Shown here: one piece after another, positions 1 to 8,756 of the stretch | Layout of the letters: each line of letters begins with the position of its first letter | Numbering within the stretch: position 1 is the stretch's first letter | From: Alkalinema sp. FACHB-956 | GTDB lineage: Bacteria; Cyanobacteriota; Cyanobacteriia; Leptolyngbyales; Leptolyngbyaceae | Direction of reading: 5' to 3' | Assembly (NCBI RefSeq): GCF_014697025.1 | Contig: NZ_JACJRC010000027.1 | Coordinates: 1-63,899 of the forward strand | Length of the DNA stretch: 63,899 nt | Notes under the pieces: model-generated | Databases searched by the model: none | Seen by the model: the letters and a program-made list of their open reading frames with translations, nothing else | What the model was told of the DNA's origin: nothing | Translations under genes and position numbers: made by a program

Positions 1-2
1 TT

Positions 3-107
3 GAAAAGTGTTGGGCTTGGTTGAAAAGTCGGATTCGTCGCCAGTTAGATCAGTACCCAACTTTGCGCGAGGCCATAGAAGCTGTCCTCCATCAGGCAGC
101 GTCCTAA
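3..107 (+). pseudogene. IS630-type transposase, C-terminal fragment (cut by window edge)
   Basis: Frame 3 is open from the first bases and reads EKCWAWLKSRIRRQLD... to ...AVLHQAAS and a TAA at 105-107. The pattern (I)EKxWxWLKxRIR followed by an amphipathic tail is the usual C-terminus of IS630-family DDE transposases, just after the last catalytic Glu. Only 34 residues lie in the window, so I cannot tell whether the element is intact upstream. No terminal inverted repeat is recognised in the 150 bases that follow. Confidence 0.6.
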
Positions 108-260
108 CTAAACTGGCTACAGCTATATCAATTGCAACTCGTAAAAACACGCTCTACAATTCCAAGAACTTGTGAGACAATCGCGCAAGCTTTTATCAAC
201 CTGTGGAAAGTGCCTTGCGGTTTTCCACAAGTTCATTAACCAGATTTAATAAACACGGCT

Positions 261-455
261 ATGAACTCTACTATTTCGCTGTTTGCTGAGCTGCCCGAAC
301 CCCTCCACAAAGCTTTAGCGCAATATGTTGAAACCCATCCCAATTGGGATCAAGACCGTACGATCGTCGCGGCTTTATCCCTTTTCTTAATGCAAAATTC
401 CCAAGACCAAGCCGCAGCCAGGGTCTATCTAGAAACGTTATTTGGGCAAGCTTGA
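261..455 (+). CDS. Small conserved cyanobacterial protein, DUF2811-like
   Basis: A 64-residue protein of unknown function. The pattern ISLFAELPEPLHKAL, then HPNWDQDR, then ALSLFLMQN and ARVYLETLF matches my recollection of the DUF2811 family, which is found almost only in cyanobacteria and is always about 60-70 residues long. It is predicted to be soluble and largely helical with no signal peptide. It stands alone, followed by a 17-bp tandem repeat, so context gives no functional hint. The family assignment is from memory of the motif pattern. Confidence 0.7.
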   Translation: MNSTISLFAELPEPLHKALAQYVETHPNWDQDRTIVAALSLFLMQNSQDQAAARVYLETLFGQA

Positions 456-470
456 TTTCAAGCTTGAAAC

Positions 471-538
471 TAAGTCAGGCTTGAAACTAAGTCAGGTTTG
501 AAATTAAGTCAGGTTTGAAATCAAGTCAGGCTTGAAGT
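471..538. repeat. 17-bp tandem repeat, 4 copies
   Basis: Four consecutive 17-bp units of the form taagtcagg(c/t)ttgaaa(c/t) lie at 471-487, 488-504, 505-521 and 522-538, with degraded copies just outside (454-470 and near 555). They fill the space between two convergent small genes. There are no spacers, so this is not a CRISPR array. Confidence 0.85.
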
Positions 539-582
539 TGAGAGTTGCGATTGAGTCAGGCTTGATTTAACGACTCACTCTT

Positions 583-786
583 TTAGGCAGCATTGCTGTT
601 TTGCCGTTCTAACCAATCAAAAATCTGATCCAGTTGCCGCAACGTGATCAACCCATACTGCCAGAGAATCATGGGTAACTGACTGGGCGCGTGTTGAGAA
701 TTATTGAGCGCTAGGGCGATCGAGTCCGCTGGAAGTAATAGCTCGTCTCGAAGGAACTGCACTAAGGGATGATTCGTGGGTTCCAT
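583..786 (-). CDS. Small conserved cyanobacterial protein, DUF2949-like
   Basis: A 67-residue protein with LVQFLRDELLLPADSIALAL at the N-terminus and LPMILWQYGLITLRQLDQI at the C-terminus. This fits the DUF2949 family of cyanobacteria as I know it; its function is unknown. I place the start at the ATG at 786. An AGGAGG lies at 801-796, nine bases upstream, whereas the in-frame GTG at 795 would directly abut the Shine-Dalgarno sequence. The gene converges with the DUF2811-like gene across the tandem repeat. Confidence 0.7.
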   Translation of the reverse strand: MEPTNHPLVQFLRDELLLPADSIALALNNSQHAPSQLPMILWQYGLITLRQLDQIFDWLERQNSNAA

Positions 787-1306
787 GAATTGCACCCTCC
801 TGAACGTTAGGGATTTGAGAAATTAGGACGACATTTTTAACGGGAACAATGGGGGAAATCATCTTACGAAAACAGTTTTACGGCGTAAGCACTTGACTTC
901 GTAAGAACAGCTCAGGAACTACTTTAACAACAGGAACCGACTCTAGGCCCAGCTTGCCTTAAGCCTATCGGCCAAAAAATAGGCCAAAAAAGTCTTTGTG
1001 ATATTCTGCCTTATCTTTGACCAGAGGAACCAATTTTTTGGATTTCCTTATTATTCGGGTGAAAGTCATCAATCCAAGATGAGTACTCTCTAGACAACAA
1101 TTAAACGTAATTCCCCCTTCGTAATTCCCCCTTCGTCGATCGTGCACCTGAGACGCTAGGAACGCTGATTGTTGCGGCACGAGTGAGGATGCGAGCCGCT
1201 AAGACTATGCCCCGATCGCGCCGATCGCTACAATAGAAAGCAGCCCTTGGACAGTAAACCTTGGGCAGTAAACCTTGGCCAGCAAACCTTCGGACGGACG
1301 CTAGAC
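787..1306. other. Intergenic region with 14-bp tandem repeat
   Basis: This 520-base stretch between the divergent DUF2949-like gene and tatC has open frames on the minus strand but none with family features, so I call no gene. It holds a 14-bp tandem repeat (ccttgg-cagtaaa type) in three copies at 1245-1286 plus a partial fourth, directly upstream of the tatC start. Confidence 0.6.
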
Positions 1307-2161
1307 ATGACTGTTCCTTCGGAACTTGAGACAACAACTTCGGATCTGACTCCAGTGAATGCATTGTCTGGAGATGCCTCAACCTCTGGGGAAGACATCA
1401 ACCTGTCTAAGTCAGCTCAAGTTGAGATCCAAGATGACGAGCTGACGGATGATGAGCTAACAGATGATGTCGAAATGTCAATCTTTGACCATCTAGAAGA
1501 ATTACGGCAGCGCATCTTCTACTCATTGATCGCAGCAGGGGTTGGTATCGTTATCTGTTTTACGCAGGTGCGCCCGATCGTGCAACTGTTGGAGGCTCCG
1601 GCCAATGGGGTAAAGTTTTTGCAACTATCCCCAGGGGAGTTTTTCTTTGTTTCGATCAAAACAGCGGGCTATGCTGGCATTCTCTTGACGGCTCCGTTTG
1701 TGCTGTACCAAATTATTGCCTTTGTCACCCCTGGCCTAACCCGTCGGGAAAAGCGCTTTTTGGCTCCGGTGGTGTTAGGCTCCAGCGTGTTATTTGTGGG
1801 CGGACTCGTTTTCGCCTATGTGGCCCTGATTCCCGCTGCGTTGAATTTCTTTATTTCCTACGGCGCGGAAGTTGTGGAGCAAGCTTGGTCGATCGATCGC
1901 TATTTTGAATTTGTCCTACTGCTGATGTTCAGCACGGGCTTGGCCTTCCAAATTCCGATCGTTCAGGCACTTTTGGGCTTTTTAGGGATTCTCTCCTCGC
2001 GGCAGATGTTGGCCGGTTGGCGCTATGTCCTAGTAGGCGCAGCCGTCTTGGGGGCAGTCCTCACTCCTTCGACGGATCCACTGACTCAAAGTTTATTGGG
2101 TGGTGCGGTCCTTGCCTTATATCTCAGCGGTATTGGTTTAGTGAAGCTGTTAGGAAAGTAA
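1307..2161 (+). CDS. tatC: Sec-independent protein translocase TatC
   Basis: TatC is the multispanning receptor of the twin-arginine translocon; in cyanobacteria it exports folded proteins across the thylakoid and plasma membranes together with TatA/B. The signature [14 protein letters not shown] opens the conserved core, and several hydrophobic spans follow, with [11 protein letters not shown] in a loop and TPSTDPLTQ near the end, all typical of TatC. From the ATG at 1307 the protein is 284 residues. It has an unusual acidic N-terminal extension of about 60 residues with a duplicated DDELT motif. An upstream in-frame start (1247) would translate the 14-bp repeats and is less likely. No tatA or tatB is adjacent. 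Confidence 0.93.
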   Translation: MTVPSELETTTSDLTPVNALSGDASTSGEDINLSKSAQVEIQDDELTDDELTDDVEMSIFDHLEELRQRIFYSLIAAGVGIVICFTQVRPIVQLLEAPANGVKFLQLSPGEFFFVSIKTAGYAGILLTAPFVLYQIIAFVTPGLTRREKRFLAPVVLGSSVLFVGGLVFAYVALIPAALNFFISYGAEVVEQAWSIDRYFEFVLLLMFSTGLAFQIPIVQALLGFLGILSSRQMLAGWRYVLVGAAVLGAVLTPSTDPLTQSLLGGAVLALYLSGIGLVKLLGK

Positions 2162-2200
2162 CTTAGACCTGAGATGCGATTCTATCAGTGGCATCTGCAT

Positions 2201-2893
2201 CTACAGATCCATTCCAGCACCATGCTCACGGAGCCAAGCCACCCGATCGCGGTACTCTGGTAAAATCCTATCGACTTCATACCAGAAGGCGGCGGAATGG
2301 TTGGGGTGAATCAGATGGGCTAGCTCATGGACAACGATGTAATCCAAGACATTCAGGGGAGCCATCATACATTTCCAATGAAAACAGAGGTTGCCCTGGG
2401 GCGAGCAAGAGGCCCAGCGGTGTTGGAGTTCCATGACGCGGACTGAAACGACTTGAACTCCCATCTGTGACTGAAAGTAGGCAATCCGCTCACGGATCCA
2501 GGCTTGGCCTTTCTTACGGTAGAAGGCTTTGAAGGCAGCATCAGCGTGAGGGCGGGATTGCCGATCGCGGCTCAGACAGAAGTAACCCTCTTGGAGCTGA
2601 AGGGCTGGGGTTTGAGCATCAACTAATTTGAGGCGGTAGGAGCGACCCAGGTAAAGAAATCCTTCGCCGTTGACGTATTCCCGTTGAACCCGTGAAGCGT
2701 TGAGGGTTTCCCACTCAGCTTTATTTTTATAAATCCAGCGTCGCTTGCTTTCAATCAGCGCTGCGAGGTCATCATCAGAAAGCTGGTTCGGTACGCGGAC
2801 AGAAACTTGGCCATCGCGCTCAATATAGATGCTGGCAGTCTTTCGATTGCTGCGCTGAAGATTATATTCAATATCTTTATACTTTTGCTTCAT
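2201..2893 (-). CDS. YgjP-like (DUF45/M48-type) zinc metallopeptidase
   Basis: A 230-residue protein whose C-terminal part contains HELAHLIHPNHSAAFW, an HExxH zinc motif, followed by a second conserved segment (EVDRILPEYRDR). The RWASCSPQGNLCFHW block before it is the hallmark of YgjP/DUF45 proteins. The start codon overlaps the hsdR stop (2890-2893, ATGA-type), so the two are translationally coupled. Small metallopeptidases of this family are often found immediately downstream of type I restriction genes; the role there is unknown. It may turn over the large R subunit or act independently. Confidence 0.85.
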   Translation of the reverse strand: MKQKYKDIEYNLQRSNRKTASIYIERDGQVSVRVPNQLSDDDLAALIESKRRWIYKNKAEWETLNASRVQREYVNGEGFLYLGRSYRLKLVDAQTPALQLQEGYFCLSRDRQSRPHADAAFKAFYRKKGQAWIRERIAYFQSQMGVQVVSVRVMELQHRWASCSPQGNLCFHWKCMMAPLNVLDYIVVHELAHLIHPNHSAAFWYEVDRILPEYRDRVAWLREHGAGMDL

Positions 2894-5800
2894 TGAACCA
2901 ATTCCTGATGACGCGCCCTGGTGAGATCGATAATGGCTGTCTCAAGTTCAGCACTGTGTTCGATCATCTCATCAATATTACTTTCTAGAATCAGGTCAGA
3001 TAGATTTCCTCGGAGTTTTTTTACTTCGGCATTATTGCTCCAGAAATTAACAATGTTAATCGTGTCTTGCAGGTACTCAATGATTTGCTCGACAAGCTGT
3101 TTGATGGTCTCTTGATGAGTGCTAGGAATGCTTCCACCAAAAGCAATTTGGCCAATCCGATCGTAGAATGGGGCAGCAGCTCGACTCACGCCATCGGGAT
3201 TGTCTTGACGACCTGTTTCCGCTTCATTACGCAAGCCTAAAAGTGCTAGACTAAGCGCTTCCCAGTCGTCTTGGTGCTTCTGGATTAAGGCTTCCAGCTT
3301 TTCGCTGAGACTTTGGTAGAAAGCAGGGTCTTTTTCGAGATTAACTTTGCAATGTTTGCGGAGGGCATGTTCCATCTCGCTGGCTTTGGCCTTGGCACTG
3401 GGCTTACGTTCGATCGATTGGATAAAGGCGGGTGAGAATAATTCGATCGGAGGAATCTGGGGGTTAATGCCTTGGCTAATCAAGTGCTGGTCAATCAATT
3501 CACGGATTTTGTCGCCGGAATCAGAGAAATTTAGGGAGGTGTCTTTGTAGCGTTCTTTGACTTGGTTCATGATGTAACCAAACCGTTTTGCTGGAATTTT
3601 ATAAATATTAGCGACAGCATTAGGCAAAATGATATCCATGCTTTGGAGAAATTGTTTGAGATATACCTCAAAGCTCGATCGCTGATTGAGGTCTTCCATC
3701 AGTTCGATCGCTTGCTCAAGGATGGCAATTTTCTCAGGGAGGTCGGGAATTTGCTGGTTGACAAAGGCTTCAATTTGCTCAACACCGCCTGCTTCAAAGA
3801 GTTCGATCAGACGCAAATAACGGGTTTCTAGGATTGGGAGTTCATGGTTGATATTTTTGAGGGTTTGTTGAATGTCTTCCTGGTCTTCCGCAGCATAAAT
3901 CGATAGAGCTTCTTGGAGGTGCTCGGTTAGACCAATGTAATCCACGATATAACCGCGATTTTTACCTGTTGCAATGCGATTGACGCGGGCGATCGTTTGG
4001 AGCAGGTTATGCTCACGAATTTTCTTGTCGATGTACATGACTTGTTCGATCGGGGCATCAAAGCCCGTCAAGAGCATGTCACAGACAATGAGAAAGGCCA
4101 CGCCTGTATTGACTTTATCGGGGTCATCATAATCAAACTTGCGTTTGAAATTGTCAACCGCGTTGACCGATTTGGCATGTTTACGCGCGTTGGTAATTTC
4201 GGCTTTTTCATTGGTGCCGTCAGTGGAGAGAATCACAGCAGACTGAAGAAAAGCGATTTTTTGGCACAAGTCGGGGTTTTGGTATTCTGCGGCGATGTCT
4301 TCGGGCATGGGTTGATTGCTTTCCCATTGCGTTTTGTCCCAGATCGGTTTAGCTTGTTCCAAGGCCAACCGATCGGCGATGGCTTTGTCGATCGCTGTCT
4401 TGTAGCGGACGGCGGCGAGCTTGGAACTACAGACGACTTGGGCTTTGAAGCCGTTGGGCAGGATTTGGTCGATGTAGTGATTAACAAGGTCTTGTGCGAT
4501 CGCGGCGATGCGATTTTTGGCTTCGAGGAGGTCGCCGTTGGTGCCCCATTTTTGTTTGAGTTTGAGGATTTCGGCGGCGGTGCGGTCTTGGATTAAATCG
4601 TCAAATAGTTTCCCTTTCTGGCGAGCTTCTTGCTTAAGGATTTCTTGATTAACACTTTTGCGCAGTTGGGAGGTAACGTATTGGCCTGCGGCTTCTTGGA
4701 CTTTGCGATCGAATTCGGCTTTGGCTTCGATGCTAGTCGTGGCAACTTTACCTTCATAGAGGATCTGGACGGTGACCCCATCTTTGACGGCATCCTGGAG
4801 GCGATATTTGTCGATGTATTGGCCGAAGCGATCGACGGTCTTTTGCTTGTCTTTGGTGACAATTAAGGGGGTTCCGGTAAAGGCAAGGCGGGTGGCATTG
4901 GGAAAGGCTTCAAATAGGTTATCGCTCAGGTCTCCAGCTTGGGTACGGTGGGCTTCATCGATCATGAGCAGAATCCGATCGGATGCATTGACGAGGCCAA
5001 AGCTCTCGTATTCGGGAATATCGTTTTTCGATGAGGGGGTGAGGGCGGTTTGGAGGTAGTCGGGAAGTTCCGATCGGGCTTCTTGGAATTTATGCACCAT
5101 CACCATGTTGAGGTCGGAGGTGCTGGTTGCTAGTTCGGTTTTGAGGGCGGTGCTGCTGCTGATTTTGTTGACGGCTTCACCAGTGAGGGCGGCGGTTTCA
5201 CCCAGTTGCTTTTCAAGGTCGGTACGATCGCAGACCAGGCAAACTTTGAAGTCTTTGAGGTCTTCGGTATGGCGCAGTTTGCGGATGGTGAAGACCATGG
5301 TGAGGCTTTTGCCGGAGCCTTGGGTATGCCAGATCACGCCTGAGCGTTCTTCTGGGCTATTGCCAGCGCGGAGGCGATCGATGATTTTGTTGGCGGCGCG
5401 GTATTGCTGGTAGCGGCAGACAACTTTGACGCGGGTTTTGCCAACTTCCATGAAGATGATGAAGTTGCGGACAATATCGAGCAGGGTGGCTTTGGGTAGC
5501 ATCCCTTGGATGAGTTGTTCTTGGGGGCGGGCTTCGCCGAGGGGTGCGGTATAGGTGGCGTATTGGTCGGGGTAGATGGATTTCCAGGGGAAGAAGTATT
5601 CTTCGGCGGTGGCGCTGATGCTGCCGACTTCGGTTTGGGTGCCGCAGGTGCGGATGAGGAGTTGGTTGGTGTAGAAGAGGCGGGGTTCGCCTTCGCGCAG
5701 GCCAGCGGCTTGGGTGTCAGGGCGTTGGTCGCTGTAGCGCATGAGCTGCTGGAAGGCTTCGTGCATGGGGTCAGCGGCGGTGTTGTCGGGGACTTTGCAT

Positions 5801-6291
5801 TCCACGACGACGAGGGGGATGCCGTTTACGAAGAGTACGAGGTCGGGAATGATAAATGCTTTGGTGCCGCCGGGGGTGTCGAGGCGAAATTGATTGATGG
5901 CGATGAAGTGGTTGTTTTCAGGGTTTTGGAAGTCGATCAGGTGTACTTCTGGGTCGGCTTCGCCAGTGACTTCGTTGGTGTCTACTTGGTGCTTGTAGAG
6001 CAGATTTAGGCGTTCTTCGTTGGTTTCGAGCAGGGGCGCGGTTGAGGGTTGGTTGAGTTGGTCGTAGAGGTCTTGGAGTTGCCGATCGGTGAGCCAGGGT
6101 TGGCCGTCGTCGGTGCGGTTGAGCTGGCGCACTTGCTGGCGGAAGATGGTGGGGAGGATGACTTGGCGGAAGTCGGTGCGGAGGCTAATGGTGGGGTCTT
6201 GGGGAATGCCGGGGCCGTGATCGATGATGTGCCAGCCGAGGGCGGCGAGTTGGTCGAGAAAGGGTTTTTCGACGAGTTGGTATTCTGACAT
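2890..6291 (-). CDS. hsdR: Type I restriction enzyme, endonuclease (R) subunit
   Basis: The motor and nuclease subunit of a type I restriction-modification complex, which translocates DNA with ATP and cuts far from the recognition site. At 1133 residues it is full length. The N-terminal nuclease domain shows the PD...ECK core (PDLVLF about residue 149, VVVECKVP about 161-168). The SF2 motor has Walker A TQGSGKS at about 323-329, a DEAH box (MIDEAHRTQ) at about 445, and motif III TGTPL. Later helicase blocks include VCDMLLTGFDAP and QTIARVNR. It is separated from hsdS by the plus-strand HNH pair but shares the strand of hsdM and hsdS. Confidence 0.95.
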   Translation of the reverse strand: MSEYQLVEKPFLDQLAALGWHIIDHGPGIPQDPTISLRTDFRQVILPTIFRQQVRQLNRTDDGQPWLTDRQLQDLYDQLNQPSTAPLLETNEERLNLLYKHQVDTNEVTGEADPEVHLIDFQNPENNHFIAINQFRLDTPGGTKAFIIPDLVLFVNGIPLVVVECKVPDNTAADPMHEAFQQLMRYSDQRPDTQAAGLREGEPRLFYTNQLLIRTCGTQTEVGSISATAEEYFFPWKSIYPDQYATYTAPLGEARPQEQLIQGMLPKATLLDIVRNFIIFMEVGKTRVKVVCRYQQYRAANKIIDRLRAGNSPEERSGVIWHTQGSGKSLTMVFTIRKLRHTEDLKDFKVCLVCDRTDLEKQLGETAALTGEAVNKISSSTALKTELATSTSDLNMVMVHKFQEARSELPDYLQTALTPSSKNDIPEYESFGLVNASDRILLMIDEAHRTQAGDLSDNLFEAFPNATRLAFTGTPLIVTKDKQKTVDRFGQYIDKYRLQDAVKDGVTVQILYEGKVATTSIEAKAEFDRKVQEAAGQYVTSQLRKSVNQEILKQEARQKGKLFDDLIQDRTAAEILKLKQKWGTNGDLLEAKNRIAAIAQDLVNHYIDQILPNGFKAQVVCSSKLAAVRYKTAIDKAIADRLALEQAKPIWDKTQWESNQPMPEDIAAEYQNPDLCQKIAFLQSAVILSTDGTNEKAEITNARKHAKSVNAVDNFKRKFDYDDPDKVNTGVAFLIVCDMLLTGFDAPIEQVMYIDKKIREHNLLQTIARVNRIATGKNRGYIVDYIGLTEHLQEALSIYAAEDQEDIQQTLKNINHELPILETRYLRLIELFEAGGVEQIEAFVNQQIPDLPEKIAILEQAIELMEDLNQRSSFEVYLKQFLQSMDIILPNAVANIYKIPAKRFGYIMNQVKERYKDTSLNFSDSGDKIRELIDQHLISQGINPQIPPIELFSPAFIQSIERKPSAKAKASEMEHALRKHCKVNLEKDPAFYQSLSEKLEALIQKHQDDWEALSLALLGLRNEAETGRQDNPDGVSRAAAPFYDRIGQIAFGGSIPSTHQETIKQLVEQIIEYLQDTINIVNFWSNNAEVKKLRGNLSDLILESNIDEMIEHSAELETAIIDLTRARHQELVQ

Positions 6292-6439
6292 GACGATCGG
6301 GCGGGGTAAGTTGAGAAGCGGGAAGTTTTAATAATAGTTTGGCGTATTTTTTCGGCTAGGCGTAGAATTTCCAGAAATTTATCCCAAGATTGGCGGGTTT
6401 AGCGAAGGCTGGGGGGAAATCCCGATCGAGGGGTGACGC

Positions 6440-6493
6440 TATAATGCAGGCAGATCGCGGGAATTTTTGCGCCTAAGGATATAACTCAAGGAG
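6440..6493 (+). promoter_or_regulatory. Probable -10 box and Shine-Dalgarno for the HNH cassette
   Basis: A consensus TATAAT lies at 6440-6445 and AAGGAG at 6488-6493, nine bases before the ATG at 6503. No convincing -35 hexamer is seen 17 bases upstream. The signals suggest that the cassette has its own promoter, divergent from hsdR. Confidence 0.45.
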
Positions 6494-6502
6494 TGTCACT
6501 CA

Positions 6503-6913
6503 ATGACCTCGGTTCAAATCACGTCTCAAGTGAATATTGACTTGGATCAGTTGCTGAGTGGTGTGGCTCAGTTGGAGACGGCTGAGTTGGAGCAGTTTGT
6601 GGGGCAGGTGAATTTGCTGTTGGCGCAACGGAGAGGGCCGAATTTGCCCCAGCGGGAAACGGAGTTGTTGGAGCAGATTAATCGGGGTTTGCCGGAGCAG
6701 ATTCAGCAACGCTATGATGCGCTACAAATTAAGCTGCATGAAGAATCGATTTTGCCGGAGGAGCATCAGGAATTGCTGGGGTTGATTGATACCGTGGAGC
6801 AGGCGAGTGTCGATCGTTTACAGGCTCTGATTGAGTTAGCGCAACTGCGTCAAATTTCGTTGGATGGGTTAATGAATCAATTGGACATTCATCATCCGCC
6901 AGTTTATGCCTAG
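6503..6913 (+). CDS. Hypothetical protein paired with HNH endonuclease
   Basis: A 136-residue, Leu/Gln/Glu-rich, predicted all-helical protein without a signal peptide or membrane segment. I do not recognise a named domain. Its stop overlaps the start of the HNH gene by 8 bases (6906-6913), so the two are coupled and probably co-expressed. I recall small helical proteins of this kind next to HNH genes in other cyanobacteria, which suggests a conserved pair, but nothing in the sequence says whether it is an inhibitor, a partner or an antitoxin. A strong Shine-Dalgarno sequence supports the start. Confidence 0.65.
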   Translation: MTSVQITSQVNIDLDQLLSGVAQLETAELEQFVGQVNLLLAQRRGPNLPQRETELLEQINRGLPEQIQQRYDALQIKLHEESILPEEHQELLGLIDTVEQASVDRLQALIELAQLRQISLDGLMNQLDIHHPPVYA

Positions 6914-7337
6914 ACGCTACATTACGGTTGCGGAGCAGCAGCAGATTATTGCTAGGGCAGGCAGGCGTTGTGAGTACTGCAAGAGCACGATCGACCATAC
7001 GCCGCAGTCTTTTGCCTGTGAGCATATTCTTCCAATTGCGGAGGGTGGTGAAACGGATCTGGAGAATCTGGCGTTATCCTGTGGGGGCTGCAATGGGCAT
7101 AAGCATACGAAAACCCAGGCGATCGATCCAATTAGTCAAGCTATTGTGCCGCTGTTTCATCCTCGTCAGCAGGTTTGGCGTGAGCATTTTACTTGGAGTC
7201 TTGATACGTTGCGGGTGATTGGAATTACGGCGACGGGAAGAGCGACGGTGAATGCGCTGAAGCTGAATCGGGCCGGGGTGGTGAATCTTCGGAAGTTGTT
7301 GATTATGGCGGGGTTACATCCACCGGATGAAAATTAA
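6906..7337 (+). CDS. HNH endonuclease
   Basis: A 143-residue protein with a zinc-ribbon HNH fold. CEYCKS at about 23-28, the catalytic region FACEHILPIAEGGETDLENL at about 40-58 and CGGCNGHKHT at about 63-71 supply four Cys ligands and the ββα-metal His. Downstream, FTWSLDTLRVIGITATGRATVNALKLNR is a conserved tail of this small HNH family, in which it is usually the last third of the protein. It starts inside the preceding gene. The pair sits between hsdS and hsdR on the opposite strand, so it may be an inserted cassette or an extra defence nuclease. Confidence 0.88.
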   Translation: MPRRYITVAEQQQIIARAGRRCEYCKSTIDHTPQSFACEHILPIAEGGETDLENLALSCGGCNGHKHTKTQAIDPISQAIVPLFHPRQQVWREHFTWSLDTLRVIGITATGRATVNALKLNRAGVVNLRKLLIMAGLHPPDEN

Positions 7338-7424
7338 TCATATTAGTGATTTGAAATCGTTACGAAAATCTTTATGGCCATGGTTTGCGGGTGGTGATAG
7401 GGAAATTATAGCTTGGGGGCTTGG

Positions 7425-8756
7425 CTAGGGGGAGGCTGCGGCTGTGTCAACGGTGACGCGGACTTTTCCGGTGAGGAGATCTTGCATCAGGCCGGATTTT
7501 TGACTTCGCAGTTTTCTTAGATTGTTTTTTTCCTTATCAATCAGTCCTCTGACAGATGCAACACGATCGATTATTTTTCGCTGTTCTAATTTCTCAGGTA
7601 CAGGAATTATCAGTTTCCTGACAATTGTTTGAGAGATATTGGTTTGAGACTCCGCTAGTCCTGTCTTCAAAGTTGATAGATACGTTTGCGTGGACTCAGA
7701 TGATAATGCTAAAGATAAGAATTCTGCATCTATAGAGCTTTTTGGAACTAGCCTGTATAGTTTATCCGACATCATTAGTTTCTCTTGAGTCGAATAAACA
7801 TAAGCTACCACACCAACACGCGAATTAGGGCCACCTCTAGTTATAAAGACATCACCAACTTTGACCTCATATTGAAAATTAGGCTTTAGTTTAGAAGGTA
7901 AACGCTTATTCTCTAAAGAGTTATATCCGTCCCAAACAACAGCAGTTGTCTTTAGAATTCCCCATTCCCCAGGTGCTGCGGGTTCACTATCACATTCAGG
8001 ACTTTTACCTTGTTCAATACATACTAGCTGATTCGCAACTACTGACTCTTCCCACTCTTTCGGAATCCAACCGATCGCGCTTTCCTTATACAGTTCTGGC
8101 GCATCCTCAAACGTAGGCCGCAGCTTACCCGCAGCATCCACCCCACGGGTAAATAAATCATGCATCATGCCCTGTTTGATGGTCTGATATTTGGCGATTA
8201 GGGCTTCGGTTTTTTCGATGAGATTATCGATCGTGGTTAAGATATTAGCGATTTTTCTCTGCTCTAGCAACGGTGGAAGTTGGATTGGTAGCGACTCAAG
8301 AATAGAGGTATTAATTGAAGTTCGAGTCGTTCCAACTGAAGCTCCTGAAATAAATTCTTGAGACTTTTGATCTAGCAGCGCATACAAAAAATATCGAGGC
8401 TCTAAATTATCATAGGGAACTCTGATGCGGAGCGTTTGGCCAGAAATAATCCAACCAGCTTGCTCATCCGTCACAAGAAAGCAGCTACCCACACGACCCA
8501 CACGACTAAATACAATATCTCCAACCTGCAAGGAATATCGAGCTAAACGTTGTGCATCTTGTTCAGAAATTCTTGGTAAGTCATTTGTAAGTAAACCATT
8601 AGGGCCAATATTGCGAATTAATAGAAATGGTATACCTTCTTCAAGATAGTCATCCGAATGCAGTTGACTCCCAAAAGGCCCAGTTTGGACAGTAAGTTTA
8701 CTTTGATGGCCTAACTCAAAAATTGTCTTTTTTTCCCAATGGCTTTTCTTACTCAT
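7425..8756 (-). CDS. hsdS: Type I restriction-modification specificity (S) subunit
   Basis: Recognises the bipartite DNA target of the type I complex. At 443 residues it has two target-recognition domains, each followed by a conserved helical spacer: [39 protein letters not shown] mid-protein and the parallel [39 protein letters not shown] at the end. [14 protein letters not shown] near residue 25 is typical of the first domain. Its start overlaps the hsdM stop by 8 bases (8749-8756). The internal duplication is intact, so the enzyme should be functional. Confidence 0.93.
   Translation of the reverse strand: MSKKSHWEKKTIFELGHQSKLTVQTGPFGSQLHSDDYLEEGIPFLLIRNIGPNGLLTNDLPRISEQDAQRLARYSLQVGDIVFSRVGRVGSCFLVTDEQAGWIISGQTLRIRVPYDNLEPRYFLYALLDQKSQEFISGASVGTTRTSINTSILESLPIQLPPLLEQRKIANILTTIDNLIEKTEALIAKYQTIKQGMMHDLFTRGVDAAGKLRPTFEDAPELYKESAIGWIPKEWEESVVANQLVCIEQGKSPECDSEPAAPGEWGILKTTAVVWDGYNSLENKRLPSKLKPNFQYEVKVGDVFITRGGPNSRVGVVAYVYSTQEKLMMSDKLYRLVPKSSIDAEFLSLALSSESTQTYLSTLKTGLAESQTNISQTIVRKLIIPVPEKLEQRKIIDRVASVRGLIDKEKNNLRKLRSQKSGLMQDLLTGKVRVTVDTAAASP

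Noticed and set aside
471-538. CRISPR-like array suggested by regularly spaced repeats (also 14787-14854 and others)
   Set aside because: The units are directly adjacent, 11-22 bp long, without spacers, and no cas genes are present. They are simple tandem repeats.
965-1382. Two minus-strand open frames upstream of and over the start of tatC
   Set aside because: No ribosome binding site, no family resemblance, and they overlap a tandem repeat and the tatC N-terminus.
3997-6288. Several plus-strand open frames opposite hsdR
   Set aside because: They are shadows of hsdR, with compositions skewed toward Gly/Val/Phe or Asp and no family features.
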